A stretch of DNA of 7,432 bases from Myxococcales bacterium (GCA_003161835.1 PMNO01000686.1:1-7432); one strand, 5' to 3'. Numbered from the stretch's first letter, positions 1 to 7,235 are shown. The notes: generated by a model from the sequence alone, not told the origin. A program made the numbers and translations.

Positions 1-1709
1 GCCCCTCCTCCCGCGCCATCGCGCCCCCCCACCGCGCGCCGCGTCCGGGCCAACTTCAAGACCCGCGGCGGAGGCTCATCGGTGAATTCCACCTCTTGCG
101 CGTCGTATCCGTCGGCGGTGACCCGCAGCTTGTGCCGCGCGTGATCCCCCGGCAGCGCGCCTTCGAAATGCCCCTGCCCGACTGGTCTGCCGTCCAATTC
201 CATGGCGGCGGTCTCGGGCTGGACCCGAACGGAAATGGAGAACGTTCCGGGCTCGGGAATCTCCTCTGCGCTAACCTTTTGCACGACCGCAGACCCCAAC
301 GCGGCGCCGGACGGTCCGCTCTTGGACCCCATCGGACCACCCACGCCGGCGGCAGCGAGGGAGGCGGGCGGTGTGGCCGGCCGGGCGGTGGCGAGCTGCG
401 ATTCGTCCAAGACGCCAGACCCACCCGCGTGCGCGCTTCCGGGCGCCACCGTGCGAGACGTCCGGAGGGCCACACCTCCAATCAGGCCAGCCACCACGAC
501 AATCCCCAGGATGGCGGCGGTCTTGCCAGTTCGCGACCGCCTGACACGCAAATCAACCACGCTCTGGTTGGAGAATGATTCCCGCGTCCCCCAGCTGTGC
601 GGACCGGACGACAAGCGGGGCTCGACGAGGCCGTCCCGTTCGACGGCCACGGACGTATGAACGCCGCCCGATCCGCGACTGCGGCTCGGGCCGGGGGTCA
701 AAACGGCAGGCGGCGGTGCGGATTGTCGCCCCGACGCCGCCGGGGGCGCCGCCACCGGCACCGCGAGCGGCGTTCCAGGCTGCACGTCGCCCACAGCAGC
801 GAAGGCTTCCTCCCAGATGGAACGGGTACGGGGCGACGCGAACGGGAGCAAAGCGCGACCAAGCGCCACGGTCGACTCGAAACGCGCATTCGGATCGACG
901 CTCATTGCTCGCAGCACCACCGCTTCCAGGGCCGCCGGAATTCCCGGCCGCCGTTGGCTCGGCGGCACCGGATGGCCGCCCACGATCGCTTGGAAGACCA
1001 CATACAGATTGTCGGCCTCGAACGGACGGTGGCCCGTGAGGCATTCGTACATGATCACACCCAGGGCATATTGATCGCTGGCTGGCCCCGCCGTGCGCGC
1101 ATCGACGATTTGTTCAGGCGCCAGATAGAAAGGTGTTCCGATGACGGTGCCGGTGCCGGTCAGCGTCTGGGCGCCCACGATGTCGGTTCCCTTCGAGATC
1201 CCAAAATCCAGAACCTTGGGCTGCGTCGTGTGTGGCCCCACGGCCAAAAAGATGTTCTGTGGCTTCAGGTCCCGATGCGTCACGCCTACCTTGTGGGCCT
1301 CCACCACGGCCGAACAGACCGGCAACATGATGTCTGTGAGCTGTTGGGCCGGGAACGGTCCCGCCCGGCCCAGCAGCTGGCCCAGATCCTCGCCGCGCAG
1401 GAATTCCATGACGAGGTAGGTCTGGCCCGCGTCGCTACCCATGTCGGTGACGTCGACGATGTTCGGGTGACGAACGCGCGACGTCAGTTGGGCTTCGCGC
1501 AGGAATCGCGCGCGCGCGCCTGGAAGCGCGACGATCGTGGGTGACAGCACCTTGATGGCCACACGCTTGCCGATTTCGGTGTGGGCCGCTTCATATACGG
1601 CGCCCATTCCCCCCGCGCCCAGCAGGCGAAGGATCTCGTACTTCCCCAGCCGGGTACCGGGTCGCAGCCCCGGCTGCGCTTCGTCGCCAACGTCGCCAGG
1701 GTCAACCAT
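1..1709 (-). CDS. Receptor-like Ser/Thr protein kinase with PEGA-like C-terminal domain (partial, 3' end beyond window)
   Basis: Read on the minus strand from the ATG at 1709, this frame stays open to the left edge (569 codons seen, no stop), so the C-terminus is missing. Residues about 24-290 form a complete Hanks-type kinase: glycine loop GAGGMGAVYEA (31-41), catalytic Lys53 in VAIK, HRDLKPQN (145-152), DFG (168-170), and APE (197-199) after a Thr-rich activation loop (TLTGTGTVIGTPFYLAPE). All catalytic residues are present, so an active ATP-dependent Ser/Thr kinase is expected. A Pro/Ala/Ser-rich linker follows, then one hydrophobic helix at about 397-415 preceded by Arg/Lys (RVRRSRTGK). 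This suggests a cytoplasmic kinase and an exported C-terminal part. Residues about 488-555 (SISVRVQPETAAMELDG ... VTADGYDAQEVEF) resemble a PEGA domain, a small beta-rich surface module. A TAA lies in frame at 1722-1724, so no start further upstream fits; no strong Shine-Dalgarno is visible. It lies 86 bp downstream of the dual kinase on the same strand with no evident terminator between them, suggesting co-transcription. The substrate is unknown. Confidence 0.93.
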   Translation of the reverse strand, partial: MVDPGDVGDEAQPGLRPGTRLGKYEILRLLGAGGMGAVYEAAHTEIGKRVAIKVLSPTIVALPGARARFLREAQLTSRVRHPNIVDVTDMGSDAGQTYLVMEFLRGEDLGQLLGRAGPFPAQQLTDIMLPVCSAVVEAHKVGVTHRDLKPQNIFLAVGPHTTQPKVLDFGISKGTDIVGAQTLTGTGTVIGTPFYLAPEQIVDARTAGPASDQYALGVIMYECLTGHRPFEADNLYVVFQAIVGGHPVPPSQRRPGIPAALEAVVLRAMSVDPNARFESTVALGRALLPFASPRTRSIWEEAFAAVGDVQPGTPLAVPVAAPPAASGRQSAPPPAVLTPGPSRSRGSGGVHTSVAVERDGLVEPRLSSGPHSWGTRESFSNQSVVDLRVRRSRTGKTAAILGIVVVAGLIGGVALRTSRTVAPGSAHAGGSGVLDESQLATARPATPPASLAAAGVGGPMGSKSGPSGAALGSAVVQKVSAEEIPEPGTFSISVRVQPETAAMELDGRPVGQGHFEGALPGDHARHKLRVTADGYDAQEVEFTDEPPPRVLKLARTRRAVGGRDGAGGG

Positions 1710-1795
1710 GACTGGCGTAACTTATCGCCCGCCGAGGGTTCGGGGCAACTTCGGGGAGCGCACCGCGTCCAGAACGCCGGTCCGCCGACTCCGGG

Positions 1796-4789
1796 CTACA
1801 TGCGTTTGCTGGCCAGCGCCAGACCCGATACGGCGCTCGGGTTTCCCGGGTCGAGGCGCAGCGCCTGCCCATAGGCCGTCGCCGCGGCCTCGAAATGGTT
1901 CAAGCGAAAATGCGCATCGCCGAGCAAGACCCTGGCGCGCGCGCCACCGCCGCGCTCCGCCGCGAGATTCGCGCTTCGAATGGTCTCTTCGTAGTTCTTC
2001 TCTTGAAAGGCAATCTCGGCCAGAGCGACCAGCGCCCGGCCCCGCGTCCCTTTGGTCTTGGTCAACTTGGTGAAGACCTCGCTCGCCTCGGAGAAACGCT
2101 GTGCCCTCAGTAGCTGCTCGGCCTCGCCCAGCATCTTCTTCGCATCGGCGGCGGATGGTCCCATCGCCAGGGTCCGGGCGCGGACGGGCAATGCCGGATT
2201 GGGCGTCTTGCCGTCCGACTCCGAGGTTGCGGGCCCGGCGCCCAGATCGCCGGTGACCGCGCCGCTCGGCTGCGCGGGATCCGCCGGTGAGGGGGCGGTC
2301 ACCACCGGTCGGTCGTCGGTGTCCTGCGGGGGGAGGGCAATCGGATTCGCGACGGCGCCAGAGGCGGTCTCGGTCCCGAGCGAGCCGTGATCCAGGTTTG
2401 CCCGCGATCGGCTGATGCCGAAGATGGCTAACAAGACCGCCACGAACGCGGCGCCACCCACGAGGGACAGGCGGCGGCGATCCCCCAGCAGGCGATCCCA
2501 CACCGCGGCACCGGCAAAGCCACCCGTCGTGTATCGCACGCCGTTCAGGATGAACGAGCGCGGCGTGTCCAACCTTCCATCGTTGCGCTCGTTGACGACC
2601 GCGGGGAGGCAGTGCCAGGCGATCTCGTTCAGCTCGCGTTCAAGATCCTCCATCGACTGCGGACGCGCTGCGGGATCCGTGGCCATCGTGCGCTTCACGA
2701 GATCCTCGATCTCCGCCGGAACATCCTGGCGGAAGGTAGAGATCGCCGCGGGCGTCTCGGTCGCCTTCTTGTGCAGGATCTCCATGAAATTTGACCCCTC
2801 GTACGCCGCGCGACCACACAGCATCTCGTACAGGAGGCCACCCACCGCATACACGTCCGAGCGCACATCGGCGGGCCGTCCCGCCGCCTGCTCGGGAGCC
2901 ATGTACTCCGGCGTTCCCATCGCGACGCCCGGATTGGTCAGCTTGCGCCGCGGATTTTCCCGGTTGTCGCTGATCTCGTCTTCCTGGTCAGTCAAATTCT
3001 TGGCGATACCGAAGTCGAGTACCTTGACGAAGTCCTTCTGCCCGTCGCGCTCGACCAGCAACACGTTCTCGGGCTTGAGATCCCGGTGAATGACCCCGGC
3101 TTTGTGGGCGGCCTGAAGGGCGCGGCAGATCTGGACGGTGATGCCGAGCGCGCGGCGCAAATCCAGGCCCTTCTCCTCGAAGATGATCTCGCCCAGCTCT
3201 CGCCCCTCCAGGTATTCCATCACGAAGAAGAACGCGCCTTCGTCGGTGGTCCCCGAATCGGTGACGTCGACGACATTCGGATGACCGATCCGCGACGCGG
3301 CGCGGGCCTCGCGGCGCAACCGCTCAACGAGGTCGGGCGTCTGGCTATAGCCGGGGTGGAGAATTTTCAAAGCGACGCGCTTGCCGATCTCGATGTGTTC
3401 CGCTTCATAGACGCGGCCCATCCCACCCTCGCCGCGCAACCGCCGTACACGGTAACGGCCCGCGACCAGGGATCCGAGGACGGTCGTGCTCTGCGGATCC
3501 GGACTCGACGACGACGACGAATCGCCCGCATCGGCGAACGCGAGCGAGACATCGTCTTGATGGCGATCGCGCGCGCGATCCACGGGCACGGCCACCAGGG
3601 TTTCCCGCCCGGATCGGCGTGGCGGCGGTGGCGGCTTCGCCATCTTGGCGGGTGGTGGCCCCGGGCTCGGGATCGACAGGACAGGCATCGTCAGGGACGA
3701 TACGGCTGACTCATCGTGCCCCCTCGCATGCTGATCGGACGGCCTGCGCAGCAGGGCGCGCGCTTCCGCCAACACTGCATCGCGATCTGCCTGTTCAGTG
3801 GCGATATCCTCTTCGTACAAGTCGGTCAGAAATTTTGCGATCCGCGCACTATCGGTCGCGGGCGCGGACGCCGCCAGATAGGCCGACAAATCGGCCGCGA
3901 AGTCCGCGCAGGTGAGATAGCGATCGGCCACTCGCGGCGCCAGTGCCCGCAAGACGATCCGGTCCAGCTCCGGAGGGACGCGAGAGGCGCGCTTGGAAGG
4001 CGCCACTATCTGGGGGTTGCGAACGGTGCGCAACAAATCCTCGGCCGCCGTCGCAGCCGCTGGAGCCGCGCCCGCTCGGCCCGCCCCACCGGCGGCGGGA
4101 TTCTCGGCCACCGGCGCAACCGCCGCTTTCGCGGGATACAGCTGGCGGCCGGTCAATAGCTCCCAAAGAATGATTCCCGCCGCGAACTGGTCGGTCCGTC
4201 CATCCATGGATTCGCCGCGCGCCTGCTCGGGAGACATGTAGCTCACCTTGCCGTAGATGATGCCCGGCGCGGTCTTCTCCATCTTCAAGGTCGACGATGC
4301 CAGCCCGAAGTCGGTCAACTTGACCGAGCCGTCGTAGGAAACCAACACGTTCGGCGGTGAGATGTCCCGGTGGACCAACTTGATGTCGCCAAAGCCATGC
4401 GCGTAGGTCAGGCCCCGAGCCAACTCCCGCACGATGAACACGGCCACATCCATGGGGAACGCGACGCCCTTCTTGGCGCATCGGTTCCAAACGGCACGCA
4501 AATCCTTGCCATCGATGAAATTCATCCCGAGGTAGATCTCGCCGCCCACCTGGCCCGAATCGAAGACGGGCACCAGATTCTCGTGCGACAGCTGAACCAC
4601 CACCTTGCCCTCGTCGCGGAAGCGCTGCAGGTATTCCTTGTCGGCCAGGTGTGGCAAGACCGTCTTGATCACGCAGACACGCGACTCCGCCGCGGTTCCG
4701 CGAACCGCCAGATACAGGGCTCCCATGCCACCCCGCGCGAGCGGCTTGGCCAACGCGTACTCACCAAAGCGTCGAGGAAACCCTTTCAT
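1796..4789 (-). CDS. Tandem dual-domain Ser/Thr protein kinase with transmembrane helix and C-terminal TPR-like repeats
   Basis: This is a 997-residue protein (numbering from the ATG at 4789). Kinase domain 1 spans about 10-305: loop ARGGMGALYLA (18-28), Lys42 in VIK, HRDISPPN (140-147), DFG (160-162), SPE (187-189). Its catalytic-loop Lys is replaced by Ser, and an Ala/Gly/Pro-rich insertion lies at about 220-253. A charged, Pro-rich and poly-Ser linker (about 340-435) leads to kinase domain 2 at about 440-723: GEGGMGRVYEA (453-463), Lys475 in VALK, HRDLKPEN (568-575), DFG (592-594), APE (631-633). A single hydrophobic helix at about 775-792 suggests membrane anchoring. Residues about 883-993 look like TPR repeats (EAEQLLRAQRFSEASEVF; FEAAATAYGQALRLDPGN), a protein-interaction module probably outside the membrane. 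Typical bacterial Ser/Thr kinases have one kinase domain, so the length and doubling are unusual. Start choice: ATG 4789 has a weak GAG-type ribosome site. An in-frame TTG at 4810 with GGAGG only 3 nt upstream would add seven residues. Substrates are unknown; it probably heads an operon with the downstream kinase. Confidence 0.93.
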   Translation of the reverse strand: MKGFPRRFGEYALAKPLARGGMGALYLAVRGTAAESRVCVIKTVLPHLADKEYLQRFRDEGKVVVQLSHENLVPVFDSGQVGGEIYLGMNFIDGKDLRAVWNRCAKKGVAFPMDVAVFIVRELARGLTYAHGFGDIKLVHRDISPPNVLVSYDGSVKLTDFGLASSTLKMEKTAPGIIYGKVSYMSPEQARGESMDGRTDQFAAGIILWELLTGRQLYPAKAAVAPVAENPAAGGAGRAGAAPAAATAAEDLLRTVRNPQIVAPSKRASRVPPELDRIVLRALAPRVADRYLTCADFAADLSAYLAASAPATDSARIAKFLTDLYEEDIATEQADRDAVLAEARALLRRPSDQHARGHDESAVSSLTMPVLSIPSPGPPPAKMAKPPPPPRRSGRETLVAVPVDRARDRHQDDVSLAFADAGDSSSSSSPDPQSTTVLGSLVAGRYRVRRLRGEGGMGRVYEAEHIEIGKRVALKILHPGYSQTPDLVERLRREARAASRIGHPNVVDVTDSGTTDEGAFFFVMEYLEGRELGEIIFEEKGLDLRRALGITVQICRALQAAHKAGVIHRDLKPENVLLVERDGQKDFVKVLDFGIAKNLTDQEDEISDNRENPRRKLTNPGVAMGTPEYMAPEQAAGRPADVRSDVYAVGGLLYEMLCGRAAYEGSNFMEILHKKATETPAAISTFRQDVPAEIEDLVKRTMATDPAARPQSMEDLERELNEIAWHCLPAVVNERNDGRLDTPRSFILNGVRYTTGGFAGAAVWDRLLGDRRRLSLVGGAAFVAVLLAIFGISRSRANLDHGSLGTETASGAVANPIALPPQDTDDRPVVTAPSPADPAQPSGAVTGDLGAGPATSESDGKTPNPALPVRARTLAMGPSAADAKKMLGEAEQLLRAQRFSEASEVFTKLTKTKGTRGRALVALAEIAFQEKNYEETIRSANLAAERGGGARARVLLGDAHFRLNHFEAAATAYGQALRLDPGNPSAVSGLALASKRM

Positions 4790-5036
4790 CTTTTTCTCGT
4801 TGGGAACCAAAAGCCTCCGCGCCGACCATCACAACTGGCGAAAATGCCCCTTGCTCCCCGTTCCATCGACGGCTTCCGCCGGAATCCTGAGCGGACTTGC
4901 AAAGGCCCGGCAAACGCGAGCGCCGCGTCTGGACCTCCCACCTTTCCGTTCGTAGGCTCCATTGCGCATTCGCGCGGTCCATCGATGGATCCGGCGGCGG
5001 GCGCGGTGGTAGATTGTTGGCCGGACGATTCTACGG
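4790..5036. promoter_or_regulatory. Divergent intergenic region between kinase operon and receiver-PATAN gene
   Basis: These 247 bp must hold the promoters of both divergent transcripts, since the genes start at either end. I see no convincing sigma-70 -35/-10 pair on either strand. TAGATT at 5010-5015 is a weak -10 look-alike on the plus strand. A 12-bp perfect palindrome lies at 4978-4989 and a related half-like element at 4862-4872. On the minus strand GGAGG (complement of 4814-4818) sits 3 nt before an alternative TTG start at 4810. That the region contains promoters is inferred from gene arrangement. Confidence 0.55.
4978..4989. repeat. 12-bp perfect palindrome TCCATCGATGGA, possible operator
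   Basis: TCCATCGATGGA reads identically on both strands and sits about 48-59 bp upstream of the ATG at 5037, where regulator sites often lie. A related sequence, TCCATCGACGG, occurs at 4862-4872 in the same intergenic region. CG-rich genomes contain many CGATCG-like words by chance, and a regulatory role is only inferred. Confidence 0.3.
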
Positions 5037-6482
5037 ATGGCCGGCGAAAATCTTCTTGTCGTCGATGACAGCCCCACCATCCTGAAGGTCGTGGAGTCGG
5101 CGCTGGCCCGTGCCGGATTTCAGGTCGACACCGCGCTGAACGTCGAATCGGGAATGGCGTTGGCGCGGGCGCGCCGGCCCGCGGTGATCTTGATCGATTC
5201 TCTTCTTCAGGGAGATGAAGGAGACAACGAGACGGCGTCCACGCCAAAAGACCGACAAGGGCCCACAGGCAGCTTTCACCTGTGCGGCGCCCTAGCGGCG
5301 GACGCGCAGTTATCGCGCACACCGGTCGTGCTGATGACCGCCAAGGGCGAGGATCTGGAAACGCGGTACGCGCAGGCGTCCAATGTCATCGACTACATCA
5401 CGAAACCCTTTTCGCCCGACGCGGTGCTCGCGGTCGTCACCCACGCCATTGAAAAGACTCGAACGGCGGCCCCGTCCCCAGGAACGAATTCCCGCGGCGG
5501 CACGGAGGAAAGGAGCGTTGTCGCGCAGGCGTTGTCGCGCTCGACGGCACCGGCGTCGGGCAACGTCCTGGACCGCTTCAGGGACGCCTTGGCGGAACGC
5601 CTGGAGCCACACTGGAGAAAATCAGGCACCCGGGACCTGACCGAAATTTGCAAGAGGGCCCTCCCAGACGACGCGCTGACGGCCTTGCTGGCAATCGTGG
5701 GACTGGGGGCGAGCGGCGCGGACACCGACGGAGACACCGATTTGAGCGGACAGCTGGCCGCCACGTCCCTCAGCGAAATTCTCACTCTCCTCGGCCAACA
5801 GAGCCAGACCGGAACCCTCCGTGTGTTCACCGAAGGCGCGCGCGTCGAGATCTTCTTCAGGAAGGGCCACATCGACTTCGCGGCCGCGGTGGGTGTGGCC
5901 GAAGAGTTCCTTCTCGGGCGTTTCGCGGTCGCGTCGGGTGACATCGCCCCCGACGCGCTGGCCCGGGTTCTGGACGCGCGCGCTCGACTGTCCGAGAAAC
6001 CACCGCTGTTCGGCCGCGACCTGGTCGATCGCGGTCTCATCACCTCCGACCAGCTGAAGTCCGCAATGCGCCGCCAGACCGCCGAACTGGTCTATGAATC
6101 GCTTCGCTGGTCGCGGGGAACCTTTCGCTTCAGGCGCAGCGATGAGCTTCCCGAGCTGGCCCAGGAGGCGGCGCTGGCCATCGCGGTCGACGCCCTGCTA
6201 CTGGAAGGCTTTCGTCGGGTCGACGAATGGCGCCTGATCGAACGCGACATTCAGAGCTTCGATCTGGTGTTCGTACGCGCCGAGGATCGCATCGCCGATC
6301 TGCCGCGCGGAACGCTGACCCGAGACGAAATCGCGGTCCTGGACGCGCTCTCGGGCAAGAACTCGGTGCGCGACGTCGTCCGTTCCCTGCGCATGGGCTC
6401 GTTCGATGTCAGCAAGATCCTGTATCGCCTCCTGCGCACGAAACTGATACGCCGACGCGTTCAGCCCATCGCCACGCACTGA
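5037..6482 (+). CDS. Receiver-PATAN (DUF4388) response regulator with C-terminal winged-helix-like region
   Basis: A 481-residue soluble protein with no signal peptide or membrane helix. Residues 4-140 are a two-component receiver: acidic pair D10/D11 (LLVVDDSPT), probable phospho-acceptor D54 (VILIDS), Thr101 (VLMTAKGED) and Lys123 (DYITKPFSPD). It should therefore accept phosphate. A hydrophilic insertion (about 59-78) follows D54. Residues about 160-230 are a helical linker of no recognised family. Residues about 235-400 match the PATAN/DUF4388 pattern (LSGQLAATSLSEILTLLG, then QTGTLRVF, then RKGHIDFA, then GTFRFR), a domain also found in cyanobacterial PatA and common in deltaproteobacterial signalling proteins. 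Residues about 425-475 (TRDEIAVLDALSGKNSVRDV ... ILYRLLRTKLIRR) look like a small winged helix; whether it binds DNA or protein cannot be told. The ATG at 5037 is the only sensible start, since a TAG lies in frame at 5010-5012; the ribosome site is weak. It is divergent from the kinase operon and ends 3 bp before the convergent regulator. No cognate histidine kinase is in the window. Confidence 0.92.
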   Translation: MAGENLLVVDDSPTILKVVESALARAGFQVDTALNVESGMALARARRPAVILIDSLLQGDEGDNETASTPKDRQGPTGSFHLCGALAADAQLSRTPVVLMTAKGEDLETRYAQASNVIDYITKPFSPDAVLAVVTHAIEKTRTAAPSPGTNSRGGTEERSVVAQALSRSTAPASGNVLDRFRDALAERLEPHWRKSGTRDLTEICKRALPDDALTALLAIVGLGASGADTDGDTDLSGQLAATSLSEILTLLGQQSQTGTLRVFTEGARVEIFFRKGHIDFAAAVGVAEEFLLGRFAVASGDIAPDALARVLDARARLSEKPPLFGRDLVDRGLITSDQLKSAMRRQTAELVYESLRWSRGTFRFRRSDELPELAQEAALAIAVDALLLEGFRRVDEWRLIERDIQSFDLVFVRAEDRIADLPRGTLTRDEIAVLDALSGKNSVRDVVRSLRMGSFDVSKILYRLLRTKLIRRRVQPIATH

Positions 6483-6485
6483 CGG

Positions 6486-7235
6486 TCACGCGATCGATCG
6501 ATTTTCGTACGCGGGCGCGGAATCGTCGGATGCATCGAGCTTGCGAAGCTTGTAGCCCATGCCGCGGACGGCCTCCAACAAATCCCCCGCCGGGCCCAGC
6601 TTGCCGCGTAGGTTCAGGATGTGGGTGTCGACCGTTCGAACGCGACCCACGTGCCGATATCCCCAAACGCGGGTCAGGAGCTCCTCACGAGAAAAGACCA
6701 CCCCTGCCCGTTCGGTCATGAACTTGAGCAACTGGAATTCGTACGGCGTCAACTTCAGCGCCTGGCCGTGGTAGCTGGCCTGCAGCGCCACGCAATCCAA
6801 AACGAAGCCACCATGGCGAACCACCCGCCCTCCTTGGCCCATCGTCTCTCGCCACCCGAGCTGGCGCAGTCGCGCCGAAAGCTCGCGTGGAATGATTGGC
6901 ATCAACAGGAAATCGTCGGCGCCCACCTCGGGATCGAGGCCCGCCACGCGCGTGACATCCACACACAGGAGCACGCGCGCACTGGCCAACGCGTCGACGG
7001 CACGCAGGCGCTTGATCGCGTCGCGACCGATCTCCAGGTGCGCGCCCGCCTCGATGATGAGAACGTCGGCCGCGAGGCCACGTTCACGGATGTCGGTCAG
7101 GTCGTACCCCACCACCACCACATGGTGCCCCATCCCACGAACGATCGCGGCGGGTGAATCCACGCGCGCCGCACTCTGCCCCGGATCAAGGGTAACGACT
7201 GTGACTTTTAGGACTTCCGGTGATGCCGAGACCAT
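6486..7235 (-). CDS. OmpR/PhoB-family winged-helix transcriptional regulator with degenerate (pseudo) receiver domain
   Basis: A 249-residue protein. Residues about 148-232 are a canonical OmpR/PhoB winged-helix DNA-binding domain: LKLTPYEFQLLKFM, FSREELLTRVWG, recognition helix RVRTVDTHILNLRGKL (198-213) and wing VRGMGYKL (223-230). Residues about 9-128 have the length and hydrophobic pattern of a receiver, and keep the typical GADDFL and PRELSARL ends, but the phosphorylation site is gone. The acidic pair is TL (15-16) followed by D17, the phospho-acceptor position is Glu62 (VLIIEA), the conserved Ser/Thr region reads LLCVDV, and the conserved Lys is Met112 (LLMPIIP). It is therefore an atypical, probably phosphorylation-independent regulator. 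It might be constitutively active, ligand- or partner-controlled, or modified by Ser/Thr kinases. The ATG at 7235 gives the full receiver length; no strong ribosome site is visible. An 11-bp-spaced direct repeat about 105-125 bp upstream is a candidate autoregulatory site. Target genes are unknown. Confidence 0.93.
   Translation of the reverse strand: MVSASPEVLKVTVVTLDPGQSAARVDSPAAIVRGMGHHVVVVGYDLTDIRERGLAADVLIIEAGAHLEIGRDAIKRLRAVDALASARVLLCVDVTRVAGLDPEVGADDFLLMPIIPRELSARLRQLGWRETMGQGGRVVRHGGFVLDCVALQASYHGQALKLTPYEFQLLKFMTERAGVVFSREELLTRVWGYRHVGRVRTVDTHILNLRGKLGPAGDLLEAVRGMGYKLRKLDASDDSAPAYENRSIA

Noticed and set aside
597..1544. 315-residue plus-strand open frame
   Set aside because: It lies antisense to the kinase gene at 1-1709, is rich in Arg/His/Gly with no recognisable domain, and is a by-product of high GC coding on the other strand.
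1722..2501. 259-residue minus-strand open frame
   Set aside because: It is out of frame with the TPR/TM part of the dual kinase, Arg/Gly-rich and without motifs, while the overlapping frame is clearly coding.
2415..3089. 224-residue plus-strand open frame
   Set aside because: It is antisense to kinase domain 2, whose motifs are conserved; the Ser/Arg-rich translation has no domain.
4370..5068. 232-residue plus-strand open frame crossing the divergent intergenic region
   Set aside because: It is antisense to kinase domain 1 and overlaps the start of the receiver-PATAN gene in another frame; no domain is recognised.
6491..6505. CGATCGATCG palindrome followed by ATTTT, considered as a terminator
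   Set aside because: The palindrome is self-complementary with no loop and only a four-T run, and it lies inside the winged-helix gene's last codons; it is a poor intrinsic terminator.
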